Source of the DNA: Mesostigma viride
Taxonomy: Eukaryota; Streptophyta; Mesostigmatophyceae; Mesostigmatales; Mesostigmataceae
Direction of reading: 5' to 3'
Assembly: GCA_009746045.1 (NCBI GenBank)
Contig: RPFO01000575.1
Location: forward strand, 1-62,000
DNA: 62,000 nt
Notes under the pieces: model-generated
The model's database searches: none
Told to the model about the DNA's origin: nothing
The model's input: the letters and a program-made list of their open reading frames with translations, nothing else
Shown: positions 12,801 through 24,600 of the stretch, piece after piece
Layout of the letters: every line of letters begins with the position of its first letter
How positions within the stretch are numbered: position 1 is the first letter of the stretch
Position numbers and translations under genes: made by a program

Positions 12801-13183
12801 GAGGGCCATATACACAGGAACCAAAAGAAGCAAAAGGGACAAAATACTCATGATGGCACCAGCTATGACTGCAACAACTGTCACTCTAACTAATTAATCC
12901 CAACAAAGAGACAACAACAGCCATGAGGGTATCCCTAATTGCAATGTCTAGTAGCAAATAAGACCAACCTAGACAACACAGCTATTACTAGCTGCTGTCA
13001 CAGCTGATACAAATATTGCTAGAATATTGCAGTCACTAAAGACTACAAGGGACGATGCTACTAAAGATAGCAATTGTCACTATAGCACCTATAAGGTGAG
13101 CACAGGCAGCCATCCTGGCCCCTGCAAAGGAGGCACAAGGTACAGGCAGCTAACGGCTACAACCACAGGGACACAGTGTCAAC
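9895..13183. other. Region without convincing genes; short repeats
   Basis: No ORF here has recognisable domains or supported splice structure. Minus-strand ORFs at 10249-10617 and 10568-10918 have somewhat protein-like composition (the first has a helical, heptad-like stretch near its start) but no family was recognised. Visible repeats are two copies of a roughly 60-bp segment around GGGGACCTGACGGCCCC (10150-10240), near-palindromes built on CCCCCCTAAGGGG (about 11103, 11403 and 11486), and two degenerate ~190-bp direct repeats (12240-12418 and 12440-12590) sharing GCAACTA.GAAGGTTGCA and GACTGGAAGGAAAA. Confidence 0.5.
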
Positions 13184-13470
13184 ATACTGGCATGACTAGC
13201 AGCATATGGAAATAACCAACAACAAAAGAAAGAAGAGGACAGGTGTGACCACCCGTGACAGCGCAGCAGCTAGCCAGACTGGCTACTACCTGCCTGTCTC
13301 CAAGATACTGGCATGACTACCAGCACCTAAAGAAAATAAAACAACCCAATGAAGTAAAAGAACAAGTGTGACCACCTGTAACAGTGCAGCAGCCAACCAA
13401 AGTAGCTACTACTGCACGTCACCACTCGCGCATGCAACAGATATGACTACCTGTTGTCACAGCTACGTAG
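13184..13470. repeat. About 121-bp tandem duplication
   Basis: Two units starting ATACTGGCATGACTA at 13184 and 13305 share ordered words (GTGTGACCACC, CAGTGCAGCAG, GCTACTAC). A third, more diverged start occurs near 13433. No coding potential is evident. Confidence 0.65.
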
Positions 13471-13734
13471 TGCATCCAACAATTGTTGCCCTCCCTGTAC
13501 CCTCTACTGATGACCCATGTGAGAGGAGGGTTGGGGCAGAAGGCAAAGGTGGTGGTGAAGGTCATAGAGTGGTACAAGTGGCTCCTACAGACCCAGGGGT
13601 GCCGTGTGCATAAGAATTAACTCTTCTGCCTGAACAAGAGTGGCAAGACCTGCCTCCCCCACCCGTACCCACGAATGACCTGCTCAGCGTGCTCCGAAGA
13701 TTAAGGAGCAAGCCACAGTGTACATTATTGCTGC

Positions 13735-14115
13735 TAGGGGCTACAGCCTATAAGGGCTGCCACTAAAAGAAACACTTGGGCTACAGCCTGGAAGGACTGC
13801 AACGCTAAATGGGCTACAGCCGGGAGAGGCTGCAACGCGAAAATGGGCTACAGCCGGGAAGGGCTGCAACGCGAAAATGGGCTACAGCCGGGAAGGGCTG
13901 CAACGCAAAAATGGGCTACAGCCTGGAAGGGCTGCAGCACACACACACACAAAGGGGGCTACAGCCTGTAAGGGCTGCAGCACCACAATGGGCTACAGCA
14001 TGTAAGGGCTGCAGCACAAAAATGGGCTACAGCCTGGAAGGGCTGCAGCATGACAAAAAGAAAAGGGGGCTACAGCCTGGAAGGGCTGCAACCCTAAAAG
14101 AAACACTACTGGGTA
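13735..14115. repeat. 34-bp minisatellite with inverted-repeat core
   Basis: About eleven units of the form GGGCTACAGCC, four to five variable bases, GGGCTGCA, then an A-rich spacer. The best-conserved units (13809-13930) are 34 bp. Each unit contains CTACAGCC...GGGCTGCAG, a small inverted repeat, so a single strand can fold into a row of hairpins. The long ORF across it is a by-product of missing stop codons. Confidence 0.85.
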
Positions 14116-15926
14116 GGGCTGCATATACTACTGATAGAAATTCAAGTCTAGGAAAAACTAAAATTTCGACAGCAATGGCCAAAGGAGCGTTCTATCATAA
14201 TGAACAATCCTACTCCGGGCATACCCGTGTCTTCGACTCCCCCAGCTGACTGCCGGGTGTCGTGCCCATGGACGCTGCCGAAGTAAAAGAGGTCGCCGAT
14301 GATGAGGATATTCCCTCGGACGCTCGCCAGCACCCCGCCCCACTAAAAAGTCGACTATAGGGGGATTATGGACCCGCTATAGATTCTCGATGCCGATTGC
14401 CGGACTTATTCAATAACTACCGAACCCATAACCCCTCTTCGGTAGGGGCAATTGTAAATCGACCTACCGCCTCAAGAAAAAATTAAAATTCGTGAAAAAA
14501 AAGCCGCTCCTGACAGGAACCTGGGTCGTGACCTCTAGAGTGTAGGTCACGACATACGCACAACCGCAAGGTGGCAAGTTTGCGATGTGACATTACAATT
14601 GTTTTAGAAACTTATAAACAGCGCTTATTTACCTCTGCGACTCAGGTGGATTCCTCCGAGTCCAGTTTTATATATAGACCATTATGAACAGTGGTCGCTA
14701 TATTAATCTACGCAATCCACACCATGACTAGTATGGACGATAACTAATCTAACATAATTAACCTGGCGCAGTTGACCCTGGCCGGTTATAGCCTGCGGTG
14801 AGACAACCTCTATAGGGAAGCGTGGCTAATGCCTCCCGAGGTACATGTAGCATTTACGACAGGAATTCAGGACCATGCATTTCCTAAACCCGCGGGCGTG
14901 ACCCAGCCGGAAAGAGAAAGAGATTAACTCAATTCATTTCATTCATTCCGGGGGTGACAATGGTGAACGTTCCCACACACTATTAACCTTGGCGGCTCAC
15001 AGCGTTGCCAAGCAGTGCCAAGCAGCACTGCTTGGACGCATGGTCAACCGAGATCTCTAGGGCGCTACGGTTCACACGAATTTACCGTACGACCCAAAAC
15101 GAATTATACTAGGTCCACGCACATTGACATGCTGCGCACCTACAGATAAACCAAAGTACCGAAAGTACTACAAAACCACTGAATAGCAAGTACAACGCCG
15201 TATGAACCGGCTGTACAAATAGTCCTAAATAGTCGAACACTAAGACTTCGCCTATTTCACATTGTTGCGCCGAACTGTCCACTAAAGGAACCTAATTAAA
15301 TAGGCTTGGACGCAACACTCAGCCCAGGTACAGGATGCAATATTCCTGTCACCTGTCACCAGGACTTCAGCCACCGCTGTGCAGGGCAGAGGTGGCATGT
15401 CCTCACACGTTGTGCTGGTGCAACGTGGACAGTTCAGGGTGCAATAAACCTGGCTACTGTCACTCCTCAGGTTGCAGGTGACCTGAGCTCAGTTGCCCCA
15501 GCCTGGCTGGGTGCTATGTTTTCTGAGTGGGCGATGATGATGGAACAACATGGGACGGTTTACCTTGGCATTTTTTGACAGTGGCACTAGGAGACTGACT
15601 CCAAGCTGACTGAGGTGCTGAGCAACTGACACCCATACTGCAACATCTGGACTGAAAAAGAATGGGCCCCAGAACTCGTGCCATACTTCTGGTGGCATCA
15701 AGTTTAGCTCAACAGACCCGGGGAGTTCCTCCTCCTCGCGAGCCCATAAGGGAGAGAATCATGTCTGCCTGCCTATCCAGGGAGTGCTTCACCATGCAGC
15801 AAAGAGTGCCACTGTAAAAAAAAATGCAAGGGTAAACCGTTTAAGAGGTCCCATGTTGTTGTTTAGATTTAGCGCAATATTATAAAACGTAGCACAGGCA
15901 GGGTTTGTATTTTCCGGAAACTAGCC
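14116..15926. other. Intergenic stretch, no gene seen
   Basis: Nothing coding is supported. A short palindromic cluster around CCAAGCAGTGC/GCACTGCTTGG lies at 15010-15037. A microsatellite-like tail (CAATTCATTTCATTCATTCC, 14940-14959) resembles the simple-repeat 3' tails of LINE insertions elsewhere in the window. A 90-codon ORF at 15306-15578 has no recognised homology. Confidence 0.5.
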
Positions 15927-16163
15927 ATGGCGGAATCACCGTCAGCCGCCTCCCATTCCCCCGCCGATGGGGAGGACTCAGCGCCTCACACCATTACGCA
16001 ACTAGTCGACGCTGTGGACACCATTGCGACACAGCCACCGGCCAACGCGGCGACCATTACCGCCTCCTCCAAGCGGCTTAAAGAATGCATGACCGCTAAA
16101 GACGGCTTAAAGAATGCATGACCGCTATATACCGCAAAACGAAAGTCCGCAGCAGGCAGCCTG

Positions 16164-16649
16164 TCATGATTTCAAAAATACTTCGCCCTGTACCTGCTTT
16201 CTGGTGCCCTTGAATACATTGGTCGCCGTCCCGGCTTGCTGCTTAGTTGTCATGGCCTTCATTTGCCCACTTAAAACGGCATGGTCCACTTCGTCAAGGT
16301 CAACTTCCAATCTGGCCAGGTCGCGTGCTATAAGGGCCCTGTCCTCAGCATCCCGCTGATCATCTTCTTCCCCATCAGAGTGGGCTTCTTTGTCATTAGC
16401 AGCCCTCTTGTCAATTCCTTTCGCGCTATCAAGCTGATTGCCCAGGTCATCCGGAGCGACTTTCGGCTCCTTCGTATCACCGCAGCATTCCTTGCACAGA
16501 ATTTTCTGTCCAAAACCTTCTTCTCCCACGCCGACGCCACAAAAAACATGCATCCACTTGCCGCATGTGCACTTGTGGACTGAGCCAGTCATGTTTCCGC
16601 AACCACCCCCGCATAATTGCATGGTTTCGGTGCCCATTGTGGCAGCCAT
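16164..16649 (-). CDS. Small zinc-finger protein, family not identified
   Basis: 161-codon ORF. The N-terminal 55 residues carry a dense Cys/His pattern (LCGGGCG, HKCTCGKWMHVFCG, then ILCKECCGD), resembling a cross-brace or treble-clef finger of PHD/RING type. The rest is acidic and helical (EEDDQRDAEDRALIARDLAR) with a basic, Gln-rich end. Similar fingers occur in algal transposon-associated ORFs, so it may belong to a mobile element whose other parts are missing. A convergent 64-codon ORF (15927-16121, plus) ends just beyond it; that one contains a direct duplication of GGCTTAAAGAATGCATGACC and is weak. A single-exon gene is plausible, but no expression signal is visible. Confidence 0.45.
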   Translation of the reverse strand: MAATMGTETMQLCGGGCGNMTGSVHKCTCGKWMHVFCGVGVGEEGFGQKILCKECCGDTKEPKVAPDDLGNQLDSAKGIDKRAANDKEAHSDGEEDDQRDAEDRALIARDLARLEVDLDEVDHAVLSGQMKAMTTKQQAGTATNVFKGTRKQVQGEVFLKS

Positions 16650-16769
16650 TTCCGCTTGTTCTCACCCACCGAGCTCATTAATTAACCCTTGGATGGTACT
16701 GGTACCTATTTCTAGTTACCAGTTGTACTCGTAACTACAAATGGTGACCAGTTTTAGAACCGAGCTGGC

Positions 16770-16910
16770 GCGAATGCCAGTAGATATTTCCGTGATATTT
16801 TTAGGTCTGCTGCTAGAGCTAGATGTGTAGTACACCCTGATACCGGACATCACTATGTTCAGACCAAGTTTGCAGGGACTAATTAACGGTTACAGTACAG
16901 GGGGGTACCC
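16770..16910. repeat. Inverted partner of 25620-25760
   Basis: Shares, in opposite orientation, GATATTTCCGTGATATTTTT, ATGTGTAGTAC, ACATCACTAT and AGGGACTAATTA with 25620-25760. This is probably one dispersed repeat family present twice. It is less likely to be a pair of true terminal repeats, because similarity stops on both sides without a target duplication. Confidence 0.6.
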
Positions 16911-16924
16911 TGGTGCACAGCTGC

Positions 16925-17290
16925 CACTCATTTTTAGCTTGTCATCTTCCAGTTATTTTTAGATAGTACAGCTGGGTCCCTGGGACAACCAGTGATGTGA
17001 GTGTTCAGAAGCCATGCATGGCTACCAATTTAACTGCCTTTCCAAGGCCAGGTCCAATAAAGTTGTTTAAACCACATAAAATGCATTTTAGGTGTATCAT
17101 GTCTCGCACCCAGCGGATCCCCCTGCATGGGGGGGGTCCTTAAAATGTACCCATAGGACATTGCAACATGACCACCTACATGACCCCCAAGTAACTCAAT
17201 ATATGTGTGTGCTTTGGTCCCAATATGGATAGTAAAATTGTTATTAGGTTGGTTTGTGGACTTTATTATTAGTGCAAAGTGCAACTGGTA
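16925..17290. repeat. Left inverted arm of a 3.9-kb TIR-like structure
   Basis: Pairs in inverted orientation with 20437-20790. Shared words run in matching order: TTATTTTTAGA, GGTCCCTG, GTGTTCAG, the CAATAAAGTTG region, GACCCCCAAG, TGTGTGTGCTTTGGTCC and TAGGTTGGTTTGTGGAC. Similarity is imperfect, so the element is old. The enclosed segment holds palindromes and a TTAA-family copy but no transposase. Confidence 0.6.
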
Positions 17291-17460
17291 ACTACTTTTA
17301 GGAACGAGTTAGACACCATCCAACTAGGGTTAAGCGTGCTCAACAGTTGCTTTCACCTGCTTGAATTCGAAGTGCAGTGCAGTCCGTTAAACCCAAAATG
17401 CCGAGCAGTCGAGCACGCATAAAATGCCTCGCTACTACGGTAGTTGCGACTGTTCAGAAA

Positions 17461-17690
17461 ACAATGCCTAGGCTTTTTTTTTTCAGGACGAGATCTGAAA
17501 AAAATGCCTAGGCTAAATTTTTTTACTGAGTCAGGAAGAGATCTGAACAAAAAATGCCTACATAGGCTAAATTTTTTCAGGACTAGATCTGAAAAAATTC
17601 AGCCTAGGCATTTTTTGTTCAGATCTACTCCTGAAAAAATTTAGCCTAGGCGAATCCAAAAGTGCCTAGGCATTTTTCGATTTGCCGTAG
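17461..17690. repeat. Cluster of TGCCTAGGC palindromes
   Basis: At least six units combining the near-palindrome TGCCTAGGC with AAATTTTTTCAGGA and AGATCTGAAAAAA, alternately direct and inverted, so adjacent units can pair as long A/T-rich hairpins. An example is the mirror around 17575-17640. ORFs through it are not credible. Confidence 0.75.
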
Positions 17691-17973
17691 TTCCTGAACA
17701 AGCCGCGCGTTGCGCGCCGAAAGTTTGCTCACTTGAATGCTTGTCCAACTGAGTAAACTTACGGCCACCGGCTCAAGGAGCAGTTTGGGCATTCCCGGGA
17801 CATTTTTGACACTGTCGTCTATATATCTTTTTGGCCGGAAGGTATTCCCAGAAGAAGATCGTCCGTCGTTGGCACATAGATCCTGCAGGCGGGGCGTCCA
17901 GACCAGGCTGAGCCAGGCGGTGCAGGCTGGCGCCACGCCGCCGGCAGTTCTCATGATGGTCGAGCGAGCAATA

Positions 17974-18426
17974 ATTGACGCTATTGGCGAGAAACCGGTC
18001 CACGCAAGGAAACTGGGCCTCGGAGATCGACCCCAAAATTAAATTTGACTAGCGCAATCGACAGATCTCTCCAAGGGAATTCCAAATCTGCCCTCGGGTA
18101 GTTGAAAGTCCTTTTACGACCAGGTGATAGACTTGTTACGAGACTGGCAAAAATGGCTCTAACGTCATTCTCTTACGCCAAGTAAGCCAAAGTCGAGTAT
18201 GGCAAGTACGAGGTAGGGTGGTCTGATCTCAAGTATAAGTAGCGCAATCGATAGATCTCGGTGAGGGGAGTCAGGATCTGCCATGAAAAGGCCGAACCTT
18301 GGTCCAAAATGGAAGATTGGGGTCGAAATCGGTCGGAATCCGATACATTTTGGGCAAAAAAATAATTAATTCGCCAAAATGTACCTTTCTGCTACCGTGG
18401 ACCGGTTTCTCGCCAATAGCGTCAAT
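17974..18426. repeat. 31-bp perfect inverted repeat 391 bp apart
   Basis: Arms 17974-18004 and 18396-18426 are exact reverse complements, containing GCTATTGGCGAGAAACCGGT and ACCGGTTTCTCGCCAATAGC. Between them TAGCGCAATCGA-AGATCTC occurs twice in direct orientation (about 18051 and 18239). No ORF is supported inside. It may be a non-autonomous inverted-repeat element. Confidence 0.75.
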
Positions 18427-18942
18427 GGCAGGACAGCCGTGAGCCGACCGCAGCTGCAAATAATAGAAGTCATTCAAGTCAAGTTAGGTCTACTGCAGGA
18501 ATCCCTACCTTGATATTTACTAGCCGCGAACAGTACTGTCTGTAGTAAGTACAACGTTGAGCAATCGGTTTCCGACGGCAACAGTGGCACAGCATAGAGA
18601 AGGGAGTCCATTTGAAACGCCGCTCTCCCGCCAAGGTGCTTCTTGCTGCTCAGTGGGCCATGGCTGGGCAGCTCCCTTACAAGCTCCCGGCCCTACTAAG
18701 CTCCCGTATGACCATTAGAACTTAGAAGCGCCGCGCCTGGCTCCCAGGTTCATGTGCGGCTGCCTGTAGTGAGCGTACACCGGCCGGGTGCTCCTTCCTC
18801 CTTGCTACTGTCGTCATCCACACTGCTCGGAAGGAGTTCCCAGTTTTGCTAGTGGAGTGCCCACCCCTCCGTCGTCGGCAACCCCCCGGCGGGAGTGTGG
18901 GAGCACCCAGAGATTCCACAGTGGGGATGTCACCCCTCCTCT

Positions 18943-20410
18943 TTTTCAAGTACAACGTGCAATTCCGGAAAACGACGACCTGGCCATGGCGGCTTGCGCC
19001 CACGCATGGCATTAACATTTTCGTTCGAATTTTCTGTCCAAACTTAGGAAATTGATTTTATACGCCCTAAAGATCATATTGGCCAATTTTCGGTTCTCGG
19101 GAATGCCATTTGATAGGTGTCGGCAGCGTTCTCGCTGGAAAAAACTGCGATCAGGCCGGACGATAGAAACGTTGACAGCAATACCTTTCCCGTGTATTTT
19201 AAAGGATATATTGGTTTCTTTGTACTTTTTATAATACATAGTAGTCGTAAACGAGCAAGGGTGGCCAGAAATCGCCGAATCCAGCGGCCATGCTGCACAA
19301 CTTTGGTGTGCCGAAATGCGCCATTTTGCAGCCACCGCCTGGGCCAAGGTAACGCCATCCATGCCTGGTAAAGCTTCAGCATCGTTTTCCAATCGATGTT
19401 TGACGTTTATATACACGTTCTAGCTTGTGTAGCACATTCTTTTTGCATTATTCATGCTCTTTCTTGACCCTGGCCTGGCCCCTTTCTAAAACACCCTTCT
19501 TAGATGCTTCCCTCAGTCAGTTGACCTGCCACAGTGTGATGGTGATAAGTTTTAGATGCTGTATGGGTTTGAATACCTCCATGTATGTTTGTTATACATT
19601 TCCCATACACATATTGCATGAGTGTGAGGCAGTTGGCTGGTCTCTGTGGCATCATCAAGCACGTAACTGGTGAGTAAAAGCTTCCCATTGACAGCATGTG
19701 CCACCAGGTGTGCTGGCCATCACCTAGCAAGCTATAGCAGCTTAGGCCTAGTTTATCCTTGCTAGGGCAGGCTGAAATAGGCTCAACGTCACTAGTTTGT
19801 TGGTGGCTGCCTCCTATAATGTATGCCTTGCGTAGGGTATCCGTACCACGTTACCTACGTGCATGGACAAGGTGGCACCTGCACATAGGTGCCATGTAAG
19901 GGCAGTGTGATGATGTAGTTATGTTTCCCCATCATTGCAGAAGGGAAATGTATTGTATGGCATGGTTGGGGGCCATATTAGTAGGTATTAGTAGGTAGTA
20001 TGCCCACCCCTACCCCCATCCATGGTTGCTTTTTACCAACGGAACCCCTATGGGCTGTACTGGGTGTAACTGCTGGTATACCCACCCAAATGATGAACCC
20101 AATGGCTCAAACTGTTCAGCAACTAATTGTTTATCATCCCTAAAGTGGTAGGTGCCTAGGTCTTATTATAACATAATTCAAAATGCACATTCTACCAAAA
20201 ATGAAAACGCGCGTCTCGACCCCCCTAACTTTGGCGGTAGTTTTCTATGGCCTACCCTGCAGATATGTGAGGTTGTGATACCTCACGGCCCGAAGGGCAA
20301 CTCATGGACATGCTTGACCCCCAAGGACAGCCCTTGGATGTTGGTAGGTTGGCTGTGGGGTGGTTTCCAAATTTAGCATTTTGCAGCCGATTTTTTGGCT
20401 TTAACCCTTA
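18943..20410 (-). mobile_element. Diverged copy of the TTAACCCC element family (copy 2)
   Basis: Collinear, in opposite orientation, with most of 22185-23881. Landmarks are GGCGGCTTGCGCCCACGCATGG at the left, the segment with CGTTTTCCAATCGATGTTTG in the middle and GTGCCTAGGTCTTATTATAA at the right. The right edge near 20400 has degenerate TTTAACCCTTAAAC. The left edge is lost near 18943, where unrelated GC-rich sequence begins. ORFs in both copies mirror each other but contain no known domain. Confidence 0.75.
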
Positions 20411-20436
20411 AACCGTGTCCAACTGCCCTCTATAAA

Positions 20437-20790
20437 TAGCGGGCAGTTGGCACTTTCCATGATAATGTCCACAAACCAACCTAATAATTATTTATGGTCC
20501 ATTCTAGGACCAAAGCACACACATATATGGACCTCCTTGGGGGTCATGTCATTGGTTATATTGCAATGTCCTATGGGTGCTAAAGATAGCACCCCCTGGC
20601 AGGGGGTGCGCAGGGTGCGAGACAAGAGACACATATAATGCAATATTGGATGTCAAATCTTATTTGTTGGTCCTGGATTCAACAAGGCAGTGAGAAAGGA
20701 AGCTAGTAAGGGCTCCTGAACACTGACATCATGGGGTGGAGCAGGGACCAAGCTGCAAGCTCTAAAAATAAATGCCCGCTACAAATAGCG
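20437..20790. repeat. Right inverted arm of the 3.9-kb TIR-like structure
   Basis: Inverted partner of 16925-17290. It begins in a small palindrome (CCAACTGCCC...GGGCAGTTGG, 20420-20450). Beyond it, 20791-21189 shows no gene. Confidence 0.6.
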
Positions 20791-21652
20791 GACAGTTTGG
20801 TTGGTGACGCCTGCTAGCATTACAAAGCTAAATTCTCATCCCGTAGCAACAAAAAACATCATGGATGATCAAACATGCTGATTACATCCTGTCCAGGCTG
20901 CAGAACATCCATCATAGCATATAAAGATAGGTAACCACGCCTATGCACAGTCACATTTGTACGTATCATAGCATGATAAGGGCACACCCTTGAAACCACA
21001 CAAGCCAAACATGATGCTCACTTTTTTCTTGTGCTGATGCTGCAATAATTAAGTGCAAGTAAGCCAAGCTCAATGGCCATGCTAGCTAGTGCTCCCTGTA
21101 TGCTGGGCTTTATAATACTAGCTGCTAACTGGCTATGGGGTGTCCTCTACTAACAAAGCCAAAGAGCTAACCAAAACCTGGCCACTATACCATCTTTCCA
21201 AAAGAATTGAATTGAATTGAATCGTAACATAACTCCGTTGGGAGTATATGTAGCACATAGCCCTTGAGAGGGGGCATATGGCCTATCATACATCCTAAGC
21301 TACTTCCTGCAAGGGTGGGGATGTAAAGGACCCTTGCTCTAGGTGCACCAGGGCACTTGCATCCCCATGATCTTCAAGCTATGCCCAGCGAAGGGGGAGC
21401 CTGTCATGGGGGGGAAGATCAGCATAGCTATACAAAGAAGCTAGGGCATGGCGTCTCAGCAGAGAGTTACTCCCTGCATAGGCACAACAGAACTAAATAA
21501 AGCTAGGCATCATCTGGGGTGTGGCTCATCATAGGCACACATGTACATGATTAAGTAAAGCGCGTGGCTTAGCTGGGATAGTGCCTCTAGGAGGCGTACA
21601 TGTACATGGCATGCACGGTCTATCTATGCTACACTACTACTGCTATATTCCC

Positions 21653-24600
21653 CTAAGCTGGGGCGTCTGGAGTCGCTGGGGCCGCGGGGGGTGGGTGGGT
21701 CGCCTGCCAGGGCTTATGGCCGACGTAGATGGCCGCCCCCTTCCAGTACACCGGCTGTCCCGCCTTGGTCTGCCGGAGCTGGAGGTAGGTCGGCCATAGC
21801 TCCCGTCGCCGTTGTTGCTGCGCCAGGGTCAAGTCGTCATCAAGGGTGAAGAGAGTCTTCTCGAGCCGCTTGCGGCGTCTGAGAAAAGAAATCTTGTCCG
21901 CCGGGGTCTTAAAGGTGAGAAGGAGCGGGGGCGGCCCTGCCTTACCCCGCGCGCGGGGAAGGCGGTGGGCGGCCAGCTCGATCTCACCGTTAAGGCCCAT
22001 GCGACCAAGGATTTCTCTCTCAAACGCACGCAAAAGCTTCTCGGAATTCTCACCTTCCTCCATCTTGAAGTTCTTGACAATGACGTTGAGGCTGCGCTTG
22101 GCGAGCTCGGCCTCCTCGCGGAGGTCAAGCGTCTGCCGTTGAAGCTGGGCTGCGACGGCGGAGGTGGTGGAGGTGGTATGTTGCTTAACCCCTAAATGGT
22201 CTGAGATCCTGCCGATAAATCGGCTGGATCTTCACAATTTTGCAAACCAGATGCCATCCAACCTACCCATATCCAATGGCTGTCCTTGGGGGCCAAGCAT
22301 GTCCATGAGTTGCCCTTCGGGTTGGTATATCACAACCTCACATATATGCAGGGTAGGCCATGTATAACTGCCATCAAAGCCAGGGGGGTCAAGACGCGCG
22401 TTTTCATTTTTGGTAGAATGTGCATTTTGAATTATGTTATAAGACCTAGGCACCTACCACTTCAGGGATGATAAACAATTAGTTGCTGAACAGTTTGAGC
22501 CATTGGGGTCATCATTTGGGTGGGTATACCAGCAGTTACACCCAGTACAGCCCATAGGGGTACCGTTGGTAAAAAGCAACCAAGGGGGTAGGGGTGGGCA
22601 TACTACCTACTAATATGGCCACCAACCATGCCAAACAATACATTTCCCTTCCACAATGATGGGGAAACATAACTGCATCATCACACTGCCCTTACATGGC
22701 ACCTATGTGCAGGTGCTACCTTGTCCATGCACGTAGGTAACGTGGTACGGATACCCTACGCAAGGCATGCATTCTAGGAGGCAGCCACCAACAAACTAGT
22801 GATGTTGAGCCTATTTCAGCCTGCCCTAGCAAGGATAAACTAGGCCTAAGCTGCTATAGCTTGCCAGGTGATGGCCAGCACACCTGGTGGCACATGCTGT
22901 CAATGGGAAGCTTTTACTCACCAGTTACGTGCTTGATGATGCCACAGCGACCAGCCAACTGCCTCACACTCATGCAATATGTGTATGGGAAATGTATAAC
23001 AAACATATATGGAGGTATTCAAACCCATAGAGCCTCTAAAACTTATCACCATCACCCTGTGGCAGGTCAACTGACTGAGGGAAGCATCTAAGAAGGGTGT
23101 TTTAGAAAGGGGCCAGGCCAGGGTCAAGAAAGAGCATGAATAATGCAAAAAGAATGTGCTACACAAGCTAGAACGTATATATAAACGTCAAACATCGATA
23201 GGAAAACGATGCTTAAGCTTTACCAGGCATGGATGGCGTTACCTTGGCCCAGGCGGTGGCCGCAAAATGGCGCATTTCGGCACACCAAAGTTGTGCAGCA
23301 TGGTCGCTGGATTCGGCGATTTCTGGCCACCCTTGCACGTTTACGACTACTATGTATCATAAAAAGTATAAAGAAACCGATATATCCTTTAAAATACGCC
23401 GGAAAGGTATTGCTGTCAACGTTTCTATCGTCCGGCCTGATCGCAGTTTTTTCCAGCAAGAACGCTGCCGACACCTATCAAAGGGCATTCCCGCGAACCA
23501 GAAATTGGCCTGTATGATCTTTAGGACGTATAAAATCAATATCCTAAGTTTGGTCAGAAAATTCGAACGAAAACGTAAATGCCATGCGTGGGCGCAAGCC
23601 GCCATGGCCAGGTCGTCGTTTTCCGGAATGCACGTTGTACGTGAAAAAGTACCCTGACCCCTTGTACTTTGACCGGCCAGAACACCTCTATAACTTTGTC
23701 AGAAGTATGCAAACCCATATACCATGCTTTAGAGTATTTTATAAACTTTCGATCTTCTCAGCTAAACGTTTCCTAATTCTCAATAGTTTTCGCGGCATTT
23801 GGTCGCCCGAGAAGGGGCCGATGCATCGGCTGGAACTCGATTTTTGGCGGAAAATCGGCCGCAAGACCATTTAGGGGTTAAGCATGTCCGCCCAGGTGGT
23901 GATGGGAGGAGCATCGCCGGCCAGGCCAGCCGGGGCTGGCTTGGCGGCAATGTCCTTCACCGCCTGGGCGGTGAGGCCTGCGGTGTTCTGCAGAACCTCG
24001 ATAGCGATGGCGTTGTCCTTAAGACGCTGGTCGATGTCGCGGAGCTGGGCGGTGATGGCGTCGGAGGTGGGGGTGGTGGCGGTGGAGGAGGCGAGGAGGC
24101 TGGAAGTGGCGGTGGAGATGGTGGGGAGCTCAGCAGCCAGCGTGCCGCCCATTGCCGCCACATCTGCGGCTAGGGGCGTCACGTGCTGTGAGATGGTTGC
24201 TTGGAGGTGGAGGAGGAAGGTGGATTCGGTCAAGGGGGAGGGGGTCCAGAGGTCCGTGACAGAGCGGTCAAGGATGGAAAAGAGGGCGGCGAGCTGAAGA
24301 CGGGGGCGAGACCAGCTGGCCAGGTTCTCAGCATGTTGTCGCATTGTGAACCGGCCGTCAGGTCCAGTGCGGAAGCGGCAAAGGCGTTGAAGGCGTTGGC
24401 ACATGTCGAGAAGGGAGGCGTATGACCCATAAAACACGAACTCCAGTATCTTGAGGGGTGGCATGTCGAAATAGCTGGGTCTGGCATCGTTGAAGGTGGA
24501 AAATAACCCGTCAACGTCAAAATCGCGCTCAGACCAGCTCGGTTCGGTTGGGCGGCTGCGTTTTGGCTCAGGCGAGGCTGAAGGCGAGGCAGGAAGCCCG

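Noticed and set aside
19012-19416. Protein conserved between 19012-19416 (minus) and 23229-23657 (plus)
   Set aside because: Similarity comes from two copies of one non-autonomous element. The frame is broken in the third copy and shows no domain, so it is not evidence of selection.
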